NCBI GenBank assembly: GCA_031292625.1
Contig: JARLGU010000053.1
Location: 1 to 64,000 of the forward strand
Reading direction: 5' to 3'
Source: Capsulimonadaceae bacterium
Lineage (GTDB): Bacteria; Armatimonadota; Armatimonadia; Armatimonadales; Capsulimonadaceae
DNA length: 64,000 bases
Below the pieces are notes generated by a model, which saw nothing but the letters and a program-made list of their open reading frames with translations, was not told the DNA's origin and ran no database searches. Position numbers and translations under genes: made by a program. Shown piece after piece: positions 1 through 9,353 of this stretch (positions are counted from its first letter, which is position 1; every line of letters starts with the position of its first letter).

Positions 1-365
1 CGTAAATCACCGCCGTGAACGAGGCGCGGGCGAGACCGGTCCGTGACCGGCGGACGATGGCGGCAAAGGGCCGTACGCGGGTTGACGAGCCATCGTAAAT
101 TACCGCAGTGAACGAGGCGCGAGTGAGACCGGTCCGTGACCGGCGGACGATGGCGGCTAAAGGCCGTACGCGTGTTGACGAGGCAACGTAAATCACCGCC
201 GTGAACGAGGCGCGGGCGAGACCGGTCCGTGACCGGCGGACGATGGCGGCAAAGGACCGTACGCGTGTTGACGAGCCATCGTAAATCACCGCAGTGAACG
301 AGGCGCGGGCAAAAAAATGCCCCGGCGGCACGAGCCGTCCTGAATCTTTCTCGCAACGCTGAATA
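1..365 (+). repeat. 93-bp tandem array ending in dispersed repeat copy A
   Basis: Units begin with CGTAAAT at 1, 94, 187 and 280, giving an exact 93-bp period with few substitutions. Three full units are followed by a fourth that runs into a unique tail (about 309-360). The tail and half of each unit match the repeat copies near 13.4, 22.7 and 24.8 kb. Each unit carries a short hairpin (CCGGT, 5-nt loop, ACCGG) not found in the other copies. The array probably continues left of the window. The rest of 366-556 shows no gene. Confidence 0.9.
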
Positions 366-556
366 AAAGGCTCGCTTTCCTACTGCATTGCCGCGCGCAT
401 CCATTGCCAGCGTTCACGCGCAAAACTCCGCTGCGCCATCTTCGTGTTTAGCGGGAACAAGGCCACGAACCTGGGTGCGCGCACGCGCCGCTTGCGGCCT
501 CGGGGTACAATAGGCAGACTTCCGTTCGTGAAAAATCCCAACACCAGGAACCGCAT

Positions 557-2560
557 TTGGATAAGAACAAGCTTCTCATTGGCCTCATTGTCGTCGGCGT
601 GCTTGCCGCCCTTATTCCCGCCGTCAACCGGACCCGGCAGGAGGCGCGCAATCGACGCGTCGAGACCGCGGTCGACTATGCCGATGCATTCAACCTCGCC
701 ATCGCTTCCCGCGTCCCGTTCAGATCCGCGCTCGCGGCGCTCAAGGACGCAGGAATCACGTCGCTTGCGATCACCGAAGATCCCATCGACTCCCTTCGTA
801 CAATGGGAGCAATGACCGTCAATGGCGTCAGCCCTACCGAAACAGACTTGACGTTTTCGCCGCGCTTTCCCGGCCAGATGGAACGAGTGAAATCGTCGCT
901 TGCCAATAAGACCAGCATTCCGATTCGGGTCAAGGACGACACCATCATTGTGAATGCGCCCTATATCCAAATCTCGGCACTTGGAGCCGGTCTAGACCCC
1001 GTTCAAATTCAAAACACCATCGACGCCGGCATGACCATCTGCCCGCGCCTTTACAACCTTCCGGGCGCCTCATATAAGTCGATCGCCTGGATGCTGGCGC
1101 GCGTCAGATCTCAATGCCAGCGCACCCTTCCCTCCGGCAGCGTCAAGGATTATGCCAATGTCGTAATCTTCGCGGGACCGGACGTGCTCGGCAATCGCGA
1201 TCACATTGACGACACCGCACAGGCAATGGCCGACACGGGCCTTCGATATGGATCGATCGAGTTTGGCAAGCAGATTGGCGATGAGGATCTCTCTCGCTCC
1301 GCACTTGACCTTATGGTCCGAGTCCATTCCATCGCGAGCAACGAAATGCCGACGATGGATGAACCGACCGCCGCTGGTCGCTTTGTGCTTGGCGCACGCG
1401 AACGCAATATCCGGCTTCTTTATGTACGGCTATTTCAGAACGGCCTCGAACCCGATACATTCAAGCATTCGATTGACCCAAACGCGCTCTCGCAGCCACT
1501 TGAGGCCAACGTCCAGTTTATTCGCCAGGTGCGCCAAGGATTGAAGGAAGGCGGTCTCCGGATCGGACCTGCCCACGGGTTCAAGGAGGATCCCTTGCCG
1601 AGCCGGGGGATCCTGCGACGGCTTCTCTTGGCGCTTATTGGGATAGGCGCGGCGGCGGCCGGAGTGCTTCTGGTGCGCAAGTTCACCGGCATCGATGGAC
1701 GCTGGTTTTGGACTCTTTTCGCCTTCGCCATTCTGGTTGCCATCGCCTGCGCGATCCCACAGCATACGATGAAAGGCCGCCAGCTCATGGCGCTCGTCGC
1801 CGCCATCGCCCTTCCATCGCTTGGCCTGATGACGCTTCGCCTTCCCCGCCCCGGTCAGAGCGCGGCATCGACGTTCGCCGCGCTCGACCTTGCGTTCCGG
1901 CGTTATATCGTCGCCTCGCTCTGGACTGCTGCAGGCATCGTGCTCCTGATCGGCCTTCTCGCGGACAGATCGTTTATGCTGCACATCGATGAGTTTCTCG
2001 GGATCCGTCTGGCGATCATAATGCCGATGTTCTTGACGCTGTTCTATCACGGCCTCGGATTGGCGGATGTCGCCGACGATGCTCCGTGGTCTGAGCGGGC
2101 CGCCGTTGCAGCCCAACACTGGCAATCGTTTACGCTTAGCCCGCTTATGATGGGGCAAACCATTGGCGGCTTAATCGCGCTCGCCGTCGTCGCCGTCGTC
2201 GTCCTCCGATCCGGCAATGAGCCTGGCGTCGGCGTTAGCGGCACGGAGCTGTCGTTTAGAAGCCTGCTCAATAAGCTCCTTTTTGTCCGCCCGCGCACAA
2301 AAGAGTTCCTATTCGGGCATCCTCTTCTGATAGCCGGTCTCGCCTCGGCTTTTGCAGGCAACCGCAAATGGCTCACGCTCTATCTGGCTGCGGGCGCGAT
2401 TGGACAGGCGTCGATGCTCAACACGTTCTGCCACATCCATACGCCACTGCTCTTCTCGTTCGTGCGCGCCATCCTGGGCTGGATCATCGGGGCCGGCATC
2501 GGCTCCCTGTTGTTCGCGCTTCTGCACCGCTGGTTTGCTAACAAGACCCAGCCAGCCTAG
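557..2560 (+). CDS. DUF5693 family membrane protein
   Basis: A 667-residue membrane protein of the DUF5693 family; its biochemical function is unknown. One transmembrane segment lies near residues 6-24, followed by an extracytoplasmic region to about residue 355. A C-terminal half with many hydrophobic helices runs to about residue 660. The TTG start is chosen because AGGAA lies 6 nt upstream at 546-550 and no better start precedes the membrane anchor. The next gene is csaB. DUF5693 genes are often found next to csaB, so a role in making or exporting the pyruvylated wall polysaccharide is a reasonable inference, though nothing catalytic is visible. Confidence 0.85.
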   Translation: MDKNKLLIGLIVVGVLAALIPAVNRTRQEARNRRVETAVDYADAFNLAIASRVPFRSALAALKDAGITSLAITEDPIDSLRTMGAMTVNGVSPTETDLTFSPRFPGQMERVKSSLANKTSIPIRVKDDTIIVNAPYIQISALGAGLDPVQIQNTIDAGMTICPRLYNLPGASYKSIAWMLARVRSQCQRTLPSGSVKDYANVVIFAGPDVLGNRDHIDDTAQAMADTGLRYGSIEFGKQIGDEDLSRSALDLMVRVHSIASNEMPTMDEPTAAGRFVLGARERNIRLLYVRLFQNGLEPDTFKHSIDPNALSQPLEANVQFIRQVRQGLKEGGLRIGPAHGFKEDPLPSRGILRRLLLALIGIGAAAAGVLLVRKFTGIDGRWFWTLFAFAILVAIACAIPQHTMKGRQLMALVAAIALPSLGLMTLRLPRPGQSAASTFAALDLAFRRYIVASLWTAAGIVLLIGLLADRSFMLHIDEFLGIRLAIIMPMFLTLFYHGLGLADVADDAPWSERAAVAAQHWQSFTLSPLMMGQTIGGLIALAVVAVVVLRSGNEPGVGVSGTELSFRSLLNKLLFVRPRTKEFLFGHPLLIAGLASAFAGNRKWLTLYLAAGAIGQASMLNTFCHIHTPLLFSFVRAILGWIIGAGIGSLLFALLHRWFANKTQPA

Positions 2561-2665
2561 TTTCTTGCTAACCAGCAGGTCCAATCAAACGTCGCTTCCC
2601 GCCGCTTTTCCCGCGACGAAGCGACCAGCGGGGCCAACGGCTTTTCCGAAACAAGACGAGCGAAC

Positions 2666-3730
2666 ATGAAGCGTGTCCTTTTAAGCGGCTACTACGGATT
2701 CGACAACGCCGGCGATGAAGCGGTTCTCGCCGGTCTCGTCAAATCCGTCCGCGACATTGCCCCTCCGGATAGCCTCTCAATCGAGGCGCTCTCGATTAAC
2801 CCTATGGCAACCGCGCGCGACCACGCCATCCTCGCAGTCCATCGCATGCGCCTCGGCCCTGTCCTGCGCAGCATCGCGCGAACGGATTTACTGGCGTCCG
2901 GCGGCGGAAGCCTTCTGCAGGACGTAACCAGCCGGCACGGCATCTTCTACTACCTTGCAATCGTTCGTCTCGCGCAAATTATGGGCAAGCGCACCATGTT
3001 TGTCGCACAGGGCATCGGCCCGCTCAACGAGCCTCGCTCACGAAAGCTCACCGCTTCGGTCGCAAACCGGCTCGACGCGATCACGGTTCGCGACAACGGC
3101 TCCGCCCAGCTCTTGCGCGATATTGGCGTGACGCAACCGGTCGAGGTCACTGCGGACCCGGCCCTGCTGCTCACGCCCAAGGCACAGCCGGACCGTGACC
3201 AGCTCAGAGACGGCGTGGCAACGTCGCTCAGACCCTGGCGAAACTGCACCGGCCGCGTCGTGGATACGCTTGCCCAGTCGTGGAAGGACGTCCTGCAGCC
3301 GGAGCCGCTCGTTGTCATGGCGATGCAACCGGATGTCGACGGCGACGCCGGCGCGCGGCTCGCGGCAGCGCTCGGCGCTCCGTCGCCTGCGCCAAGCACG
3401 GGACTGTGGACACACGTCGAAACCGTGCGGCAGGTCAAAATGGTAATCGGAATGCGGTTGCACGCCCTTATTCTGGCCGCCGCCGCGCGTACTCCGATGC
3501 TCGCTCTCTCCTACGATCCAAAGATTGACGCCTTCATGACCGAGATCGGTCAGTCCGACGCCGTCTTTAACGTCGAGCATGACGATCCAGCCGAATTAAC
3601 GCCGCTGCTTGCCCGTATCTGGAGCGAACGAGCCTCGCGCGCGCACGCCCTCGAGGCCGTGCTCCCGGCCCTCGAAGCGCGAGCGAGTCGAAACGCCAAG
3701 ATCATGGTCGACCTGGCGTCCGGCCGGTAG
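2666..3730 (+). CDS. csaB: polysaccharide pyruvyl transferase CsaB
   Basis: A 354-residue member of the polysaccharide pyruvyl transferase family. CsaB transfers pyruvate from PEP to a secondary wall polysaccharide, creating the ligand for SLH-domain surface proteins. Family features seen are the N-terminal GYYGFDNAGDEA loop, the GGGSLLQD segment near residue 80 and AQGIGPL near residue 115. Near the C-terminus is a GMRLHALILAA stretch. Length is typical. It follows the DUF5693 gene by about 100 bp and is probably cotranscribed with it. Its presence suggests an S-layer-like surface anchored by SLH domains, although no SLH protein is in the window. Confidence 0.9.
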   Translation: MKRVLLSGYYGFDNAGDEAVLAGLVKSVRDIAPPDSLSIEALSINPMATARDHAILAVHRMRLGPVLRSIARTDLLASGGGSLLQDVTSRHGIFYYLAIVRLAQIMGKRTMFVAQGIGPLNEPRSRKLTASVANRLDAITVRDNGSAQLLRDIGVTQPVEVTADPALLLTPKAQPDRDQLRDGVATSLRPWRNCTGRVVDTLAQSWKDVLQPEPLVVMAMQPDVDGDAGARLAAALGAPSPAPSTGLWTHVETVRQVKMVIGMRLHALILAAAARTPMLALSYDPKIDAFMTEIGQSDAVFNVEHDDPAELTPLLARIWSERASRAHALEAVLPALEARASRNAKIMVDLASGR

Positions 3731-3929
3731 AGCTCGCCCGGCCGCCGGCGTTCCATCCACCCATTGGCCTATTCCGCGCAAAAATAAGGTTATCAGCTCA
3801 AATATGAACTATAGCGTGTTACGTCGGTCCCGCAGGAGTATAACTTCCCTGTACAAATACCTGTAAAGACGCGCCTCAACAAAGCCATAATAAATACCGG
3901 AGGCGGCATCGCGAAAGGAGCTCAATACC

Positions 3930-4241
3930 ATGGCAGCAGTGTCTGTCACTCCAACGCCAATGCCCGCAATCACTCGCAGGTCCGTGAATAGCGCGATTAT
4001 CGCGCCTTCGAGCGAGGACCAGATCGTAAAGCTCACAAAGCGTGAGATCGAGGTTCTGACGCTGGTTGTTCAGGGGAATGCAAGCAAAGAGGTCGCAGAT
4101 AGGCTCTTCGTAAGTAAGCGCACGGTGGACTTCCACCTTGCTAATATTTACGATAAGCTGCACGTATCGAACCGCGTTCAAGCGTTCCGTCGTGCGACGC
4201 GCCTCGGGCTTATTCCTTATGAGGCACAGTTCGTCGATTAA
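3930..4241 (+). CDS. small stand-alone LuxR/GerE-type HTH regulator
   Basis: A 103-residue protein made of a short disordered N-terminus and one LuxR-type helix-turn-helix at about residues 32-95. The region LTKREIEVLTLV, then SKRTVDFHLANIYDKL, is diagnostic. There is no receiver, PAS or autoinducer domain, so it resembles GerE-like single-domain regulators whose activity is set by expression level or a partner. AAAGGAG lies 9 nt before the ATG, a strong ribosome site. It is monocistronic, with an intrinsic terminator about 100 bp downstream. Targets cannot be deduced. Confidence 0.85.
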   Translation: MAAVSVTPTPMPAITRRSVNSAIIAPSSEDQIVKLTKREIEVLTLVVQGNASKEVADRLFVSKRTVDFHLANIYDKLHVSNRVQAFRRATRLGLIPYEAQFVD

Positions 4242-4340
4242 GACGATGCTTTGCCGATAGAACGACCGGTCACGCTCCCAGCCCATGGGGCGCCATGGAC
4301 ATTCTGGGCCGCAGTGAATCGGCAACGCTTAGGTGTTGTC

Positions 4341-4373
4341 CGGGGTGCAGGTTTCCTGCACCCCGTTTTCTTT
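4341..4373 (+). terminator. intrinsic terminator after the LuxR-type gene
   Basis: An 11-bp perfect stem (CGGGGTGCAGG / CCTGCACCCCG) with a 3-nt loop at 4341-4365 is followed by TTTTCTTT. It ends the plus-strand transcript. The convergent beta-mannosidase gene ends at 4382. Confidence 0.92.
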
Positions 4374-4381
4374 CGTGTCCC

Positions 4382-6703
4382 CTACCGCCCACCCGGCAGA
4401 GCCGCGTCCAACCAGCGGAGATACATCGCGGGTTCGAACGGAGGATCGCCCGCCAAATAGTGGCTTCGTCCAGAACCGAGCCCGCTTTCCCACTCGATCG
4501 CGTACATATCCTGCGTCGCAGCATCCCGCGCCAACTCGCTAAGCAGCGTGACGCTGTCCGCAGCCGCGATTGCATCGCCGGCAAACACAATCTTGCCGCT
4601 CGAAACAGACCGCAGGGAATACGTCAACGCAACGTCATCCCGCGTATCGTTGCACGCGACGACGTCGTGCACCTTGCTGCCCGGCTCTTGCTCGCGAACC
4701 ACCAGATGCAGCGGACGTTGGGCGCGGACGATCCAATCGAACGCCAGCTTCTTATCGTAGTAGTAGTCCACAACCGCATCCGAAAACTGCGGCCAGCCGT
4801 CCACAAGGTTCCACCAGATAATGCCCGTCTTCGCCCACTTCTTCGACCTGAACAGCTCGATGAAGAACTTCTTCGCCTCCGCCTGCACACACTGGCTCAG
4901 GCGGGCGAATTCTTCCAGCGATTCCGGTTTGCAACCAAACAGATCGCCGATTTGCGAGCGCATCAATTCGACACGGTAGTCGGAAACGTTGACCCCGGGA
5001 ATTGGCGACGTCGCGTGCAGCAGCCACTCGTCGTTGGGTATCGGCCAGAGCTTGTCCGGCGAAATGAACTTTTTGATCGACTCGACCGACGGACTTCCGT
5101 GATAGCCGATTTCACTGGCAAACCGGCCACGCGAGTCCTTATAAAACGCGGTTTTGTAATAACGCCGCGGCCCCCAGAGATGCTGCTCCGACAGGTTGCC
5201 CAATCCTTTGCCAACCGCCGACGGCCCGATATAGGGCGACGACGGCAGATAGGCGCGCGAGGGGTCCTCGTCGCGCAACACGCGGGGAAGCACCTCCCGC
5301 GTAAGCCGGTTTCCGTTGGGATTGATCGTCTTCTCCGAGCCGGTCCAGACGGTCGCTTCGTCGCATTCGTTGTCGCCGCACCAAAGCGCGAGGCTCGCAT
5401 AATTACGCAATCGCCGGACAATCGCACGCGCCTCAATTTCAATTTGCCGCGCGAATTCGTCATCCTGCGGATAAAGCGAACACGCCATCGCGAAATCCTG
5501 CCAAACGAGCACCCCGCGTTCGTCGCACATTTCAAAGAATCGGTCGCTCTCGTAAACGTTGCCGCCCCAACAGCGAACCATGTTGCATCCGGCCTCGTCC
5601 AGCAGAGCAATCGCTGCGTCAAGCCGCTCCGCATCCCGCGAATGGTAGGCGTCAAGCGGCACCCAGTTCGTGCCCAGGATGAACACCCGCTCGCCGTTTA
5701 CGAGAAATACGAACTCGCCATTGCCGGCTTCATCCATGAATTCGGTGCTGCGTAACTCGATCGTCCTGATCCCATGCCGGAATTCGCGACGATCAATCTC
5801 CTCGCCATCCCGTAAGAGGCGCATCGTAACAGCGTACAGGTTTGCCTCGCCACGACCGCGCGACCACCAAAGGCGAGGGTTGTCCACCCCAAAGCCTACT
5901 CGTCCGGACGAGCCCAGGACGAGGTCGCGCTTGCAGAATGTGGACGGCCCGCAGGTCCCCTCAACCTCGATCTCAAACCGTGCGCTCAAGGGATCGACGT
6001 TCTCGAGGCGGTACCAGAGGGCCTCGTCGGCCCAGTTCGCCGTCGCCGACCGCGTCGTAAGAAAGTATTGGTCTATCCGTTGAGCCGGCCGCCATTCCAC
6101 GCGTACGGGACGCCACAAGCCGGCGGACAGGGCTCGCGGCATAATATCCCAGCCGTACATATGCGGCGCCTTGCGCACACGCAGCGAGTCGTACCCGCTC
6201 GGCTGAGCGACATTGCCCGGTCCGCAGGAATGGTTTTGCGCTTCGATGAGGGATGGCCGAATGTGAACCATCAGCTCGTTCTTCTCTTGAAGGCGGCCGC
6301 CTAGATCGAACTCGTGCGGGATCAACATGTTGGCGGCGCTCCCAACAGGCTGACCGTTTAAAAAGACTTCTGCGTAGCAATCGACGCCTTCCAGGACGAG
6401 GACCGGCCGAGCGTCATTCTGCTTCGGGGCTCCATTGAAACGGCATGCATACCAGACGTGGCTTCGCTCAACAGACCTCAGTCCATCGATGTTCATGCCG
6501 AAAAACGGATCGCCCTCGACAAGGCCGGCGCGCAGCATGTCGAGCTCTATGTTGCCGGGCACGATCGCCTCATGAAGCGTAAGGCCTAAGCGAGCGAGAT
6601 CGCTTTCAGTCGTGCAGCGCCCGAGAGCGTCGGGGAGAGGATCGGAAGCGACGGCAAAGCGCCAGTCGCGATCAAGAGTGAGCTGCTTGGAGGGAAACGT
6701 CAT
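4382..6703 (-). CDS. beta-mannosidase-like glycoside hydrolase family 2
   Basis: A 773-residue GH2 enzyme, most similar in layout to beta-mannosidases, which release terminal beta-mannose from manno-oligosaccharides or glycans. It has an N-terminal sugar-binding jelly roll, an Ig-like domain and a TIM barrel. The acid/base Glu is probably in WCGDNEC near residue 445 (GNNE in classic enzymes). The nucleophile Glu is in SEIGYHG near residue 528. No signal peptide is seen, so it is probably cytoplasmic. The start at 6703 opens directly on the GH2 N-terminus with AGGAAGG upstream; the longer reading frame adds an unrelated 30 residues. Confidence 0.88.
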   Translation of the reverse strand: MTFPSKQLTLDRDWRFAVASDPLPDALGRCTTESDLARLGLTLHEAIVPGNIELDMLRAGLVEGDPFFGMNIDGLRSVERSHVWYACRFNGAPKQNDARPVLVLEGVDCYAEVFLNGQPVGSAANMLIPHEFDLGGRLQEKNELMVHIRPSLIEAQNHSCGPGNVAQPSGYDSLRVRKAPHMYGWDIMPRALSAGLWRPVRVEWRPAQRIDQYFLTTRSATANWADEALWYRLENVDPLSARFEIEVEGTCGPSTFCKRDLVLGSSGRVGFGVDNPRLWWSRGRGEANLYAVTMRLLRDGEEIDRREFRHGIRTIELRSTEFMDEAGNGEFVFLVNGERVFILGTNWVPLDAYHSRDAERLDAAIALLDEAGCNMVRCWGGNVYESDRFFEMCDERGVLVWQDFAMACSLYPQDDEFARQIEIEARAIVRRLRNYASLALWCGDNECDEATVWTGSEKTINPNGNRLTREVLPRVLRDEDPSRAYLPSSPYIGPSAVGKGLGNLSEQHLWGPRRYYKTAFYKDSRGRFASEIGYHGSPSVESIKKFISPDKLWPIPNDEWLLHATSPIPGVNVSDYRVELMRSQIGDLFGCKPESLEEFARLSQCVQAEAKKFFIELFRSKKWAKTGIIWWNLVDGWPQFSDAVVDYYYDKKLAFDWIVRAQRPLHLVVREQEPGSKVHDVVACNDTRDDVALTYSLRSVSSGKIVFAGDAIAAADSVTLLSELARDAATQDMYAIEWESGLGSGRSHYLAGDPPFEPAMYLRWLDAALPGGR

Positions 6704-7016
6704 TGATTTAATCAACCTTCCTGACGAATAGCGAGAAGACCTGTACAGAACGTCGCGAATAAACGCGAATGACCGAAACGATACCGCAACCACGGATTAT
6801 GCCGCAATGTCCGAGGCGGCAAGCGCATGCCTGTTCCCGCACCGCGCTCCCGCGATGTCGCGCTCAATCCACGTCGCCATGCGTCGCCGCAATCAACGTT
6901 CGCGCTATCGCCGCCGATCACCTGCGCCGATCGTAGATTGCGACGTTCTCACCGTGTACAATAAGCGTATCCGGCGATCAAATAATTCCGGACTCCAGGA
7001 GCCATCGACTACTCCC
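6704..7016. other. divergent intergenic region between the mannosidase gene and rdgB
   Basis: These 313 bp separate the divergent beta-mannosidase and rdgB starts and should contain both promoters. A TACAAT box lies at 6957-6962 on the plus strand but has no well-spaced -35. AGGAG at 6997-7001 is the nearest SD-like sequence to rdgB, though its 15-nt spacing is long. No ORF looks real. Confidence 0.4.
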
Positions 7017-7679
7017 ATGCAGCTTGTCATTGCCACAACCAACGCACACAAGGTCGGCGAAATCGCCGCAATCCTGACGCCGCTCCTTCCGGCTGGAGTC
7101 GCCATCCGCGGACTTGAGCCGGGACGCTGGCCGGAGCCCGACGAAAACGGCGCGACCTTTGGCGAGAATGCGCTGATCAAGGCGCGACACTACTCAGCGC
7201 TCACCGGATCGGCCGCTCTCGCCGACGATTCCGGAATATGCGTCGATGCGCTTGGCGGCGCACCGGGGATCTATTCAAGCCGCTATGCGCCGACGGATTC
7301 CGAACGCATCGCCAAACTGCTTGCCGATCTGCGCGCCGCCTCAGCCCTCGAACCGAGTCAGCGAAGGGCGCGATTCGTCTGCGCGGCTGTCATCGTATGG
7401 CCGGACGGCCGGACGCTCTCCGCGGAGGGCGTTTGCCAGGGGCTCATTGCGCCGTCTCCTCGCGGCGTGTCCGGATTTGGCTACGATCCCGTTTTTCAGC
7501 TTGCTGACCGGCCTCTGACAATCGCGGAACTCACTCCCGCGGAAAAGAACGAGATCAGTCACCGCTCCCGGGCGTTGCGCGATCTCGCGATAAAGCTCCG
7601 AATTGCCATTCAGTCGAGCCCTTCCGGCGAGCGCCCAGCGAACGTCGAGCAGCGCAAGAATTCCGCCGTTATCGGCTGA
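7017..7679 (+). CDS. rdgB: XTP/dITP pyrophosphatase (RdgB/HAM1)
   Basis: A 220-residue house-cleaning nucleotidase that hydrolyses dITP, XTP and dUTP-like non-canonical triphosphates to monophosphates, keeping them out of DNA. Family signatures are the start MQLVIATTNAHK, the active-site segment ADDSGICVDALGG near residue 68, the GFGYDPVF motif and the LTPAEKNEISHR C-terminal helix. Start 7017 is chosen because the conserved beta-strand begins there; the longer ORF adds 70 arginine-rich residues that look non-coding. The last 15-20 residues extend past the usual end. Confidence 0.93.
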   Translation: MQLVIATTNAHKVGEIAAILTPLLPAGVAIRGLEPGRWPEPDENGATFGENALIKARHYSALTGSAALADDSGICVDALGGAPGIYSSRYAPTDSERIAKLLADLRAASALEPSQRRARFVCAAVIVWPDGRTLSAEGVCQGLIAPSPRGVSGFGYDPVFQLADRPLTIAELTPAEKNEISHRSRALRDLAIKLRIAIQSSPSGERPANVEQRKNSAVIG

Positions 7680-7979
7680 AATCGGCCAGAGAGTGGAGTA
7701 TTATTCATGATTAAATCGGATGACTGAATTCCGCGCCTCAAATCGCCGCAACGCAACGGTATAATAGGGGCACGGCGTGCAATCTTACGGTTCGAGGGAA
7801 CATCTTGGTTTACGACGGCAAGCAGACGGGTAAATTCTGTAAGACCATGAGTAAGCTTGTCCGGTAAATTGTTTGTTTTCAACCGATGCATTTGGAACTG
7901 AAACGGCTTTAGAAGTCGTACTTACGATAGGATAGTTTCGACGCAACCCATCAAGCAGCCGTCGACAAGGATTGAATAA
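7680..7979 (+). other. intergenic region with a candidate -10 box
   Basis: A gene-free 300-bp stretch between rdgB and the DUF948-like gene. A perfect TATAAT lies at 7760-7765, but no convincing -35 hexamer is found at 16-18 bp. A transcript from here would give a leader of about 210 nt. No hairpin with a T-run was found. Confidence 0.35.
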
Positions 7980-8426
7980 ATGACGCTCAGCGCGGCGGCG
8001 ACGGTGTCGCTGTACATCGTTCTCGTTTTTGTCGTAATATTTGCCCTGCTGACCGTCGCCCTCTTGGCGATCATCGCCTTCAGCCTGCGAACGATTCAGG
8101 AAAAGCTCGGCGAAGGTCTGGTGCAAGTTAAACCGGTGCTCGACAAAACAACGGACACCTTGGACACGGTTCAGCGGGTAACCAACCGCATCGGCGAAAA
8201 GGCTGACACAATTCTAGAGCGCGGCGAAGAGCTCACAAACAATGTTTCGCGCAGGGTCGAAGAAACTGCGGCGGTCGTCGAGAAGACCGTTTCAACGCCT
8301 TTGATCAAGTTTTCGAGCGTTGTCGCCGGCGTCGCGGAAGGCATTTCGTCTTTGAACCGTCACTTTGGCGATCCGCACTCGAACGCTTCCACGGAAAAGG
8401 GGACTAACTCGAATGGCCGAAAATAA
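7980..8426 (+). CDS. DUF948-like membrane-anchored protein
   Basis: A 148-residue protein with one N-terminal transmembrane helix (about residues 9-34) and a helical, probably coiled-coil, cytoplasmic region of the DUF948 type. The tail, rich in Asn, Ser and Thr, looks disordered. It overlaps the next, YtxH-like, gene by 14 bp, so they are almost certainly cotranscribed. DUF948 and YtxH proteins are commonly paired and are linked to general stress in Firmicutes; the molecular role is unknown. The start matches the membrane helix, but no strong SD precedes it. Confidence 0.8.
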   Translation: MTLSAAATVSLYIVLVFVVIFALLTVALLAIIAFSLRTIQEKLGEGLVQVKPVLDKTTDTLDTVQRVTNRIGEKADTILERGEELTNNVSRRVEETAAVVEKTVSTPLIKFSSVVAGVAEGISSLNRHFGDPHSNASTEKGTNSNGRK

Positions 8427-8886
8427 TGACAACAGCGGCGGCGCATTTCTGGTTGGCGTGCTTGTAGGAGGGGCGGTCGGCGCTCTTGCAGCACTTCTGC
8501 TAGCGCCCCAAAAGGGTGATGAAACGCGGGCGTATATCGCGGAAAAATCCGTCGACTACGCGTCCGTCGTTAAGAACAAATCGACGGAAGTCGCTGATGC
8601 CGTATTGCAAAATGCAACGCAAATCAGCGAAAAGGCGCTCGATACGGTCGATCAGCTTAAATCCAAGACTACGGATGTGGCGTCGACGGTCGCCGATCGT
8701 GCGGGAGAAGCGGTCAGCAGCGTGAAGGAAACGACGGAAACTGTGCTCACAAAAGGCAAAGCTCTCGTCGAAGCCACCGCAGCTGCCGTACAAGACGCCA
8801 TCGCTGATGGCCGTGAAGCGGCCCAGAAGGTGGAAAACCGCCTTAGAGCGGAGGTCGCGGAATCCCCAAGCGAGCCGGGAGCGTAA
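8413..8886 (+). CDS. YtxH-like protein
   Basis: A 157-residue protein with a glycine-rich N-terminal membrane helix (about residues 10-34, ending in the LLLAPQKG motif typical of YtxH). A long amphipathic Ala/Val/Thr-rich helix follows that resembles apolipoprotein or LEA-type repeats. Start 8413 is used because the YtxH domain begins there; it overlaps the preceding DUF948-like gene by 14 bp. A KGG stress protein follows 50 bp downstream, so the three may form a stress-related cluster. Function is inferred from family association only. Confidence 0.82.
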   Translation: MAENNDNSGGAFLVGVLVGGAVGALAALLLAPQKGDETRAYIAEKSVDYASVVKNKSTEVADAVLQNATQISEKALDTVDQLKSKTTDVASTVADRAGEAVSSVKETTETVLTKGKALVEATAAAVQDAIADGREAAQKVENRLRAEVAESPSEPGA

Positions 8887-8938
8887 TATCCGTAAGGGTC
8901 TGCGCCGCTGGCTCTGTTCTTGATAGGAGGATTGTATA

Positions 8939-9301
8939 ATGGCAAAACCTGGACCTGAGCCAGGCTCCGAGGGTGCGAAGAGGATCGCGGAGGCTCATCG
9001 CGGCTCCCATGATCATGACCAGCAAGGTGGCTTTGCCGCCAAACCGTCCCTGGCTCGCGAAGCGGGCCGCAAGGGCGGAGAAACGGTAAAAAGCCGCTAC
9101 GGCCCCGTATTCTACCAGAGTATCGGCAAGAAGGGCGGAGAAACGGTCAAGCGCGAGCGCGGCCCAGAATTTTACGCCGAGATCGGCCGTAAAGGCGGAG
9201 AAATGCGCGGTATCCGCGCAGCCGAACGTCGCGGTGCGGAAGCCAGCAAAGAGCCGGCTGCGCCCCGCAAACGTGGACGGCCCGCCAAAAACCCAAAATA
9301 A
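8939..9301 (+). CDS. KGG-motif (YciG-like) stress protein with AT-hook-like tail
   Basis: A 120-residue hydrophilic basic protein with three copies of a KGG repeat (GRKGGETVK, GKKGGETVK, GRKGGEMRG) spaced exactly 20 residues (60 bp) apart. KGG motifs occur in small general-stress proteins such as YciG. The C-terminus has KRGRPAKNPK, an AT-hook-like minor-groove-binding motif, so DNA binding is possible. AGGAGG lies 8 nt before the ATG. A strong terminator follows directly. The internal DNA repeats at 9071, 9131 and 9191 could recombine and change repeat number. Confidence 0.82.
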   Translation: MAKPGPEPGSEGAKRIAEAHRGSHDHDQQGGFAAKPSLAREAGRKGGETVKSRYGPVFYQSIGKKGGETVKRERGPEFYAEIGRKGGEMRGIRAAERRGAEASKEPAAPRKRGRPAKNPK

Positions 9302-9316
9302 CCCGTCGCAAATCAG

Positions 9317-9353
9317 AGAGCCCTGACATCCGTGTCAGAGCTCTTTTTCTTTT
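9317..9353 (+). terminator. intrinsic terminator after the KGG gene
   Basis: AGAGC and CTGACA pair with TGTCAG and GCTCT around a TCCG loop, with one mismatch. TTTTTCTTTTC follows. Confidence 0.9.

Noticed and set aside
1-365. CRISPR array
   Set aside because: The units are 93 bp with no variable spacers; repeat and spacer segments cannot be separated. No cas gene is nearby.
4295-5755. A 486-codon plus-strand ORF opposite the beta-mannosidase gene
   Set aside because: It is antisense to a gene with clear GH2 motifs, its product is Arg/His-rich without domains, and it arises from high GC in the third position.
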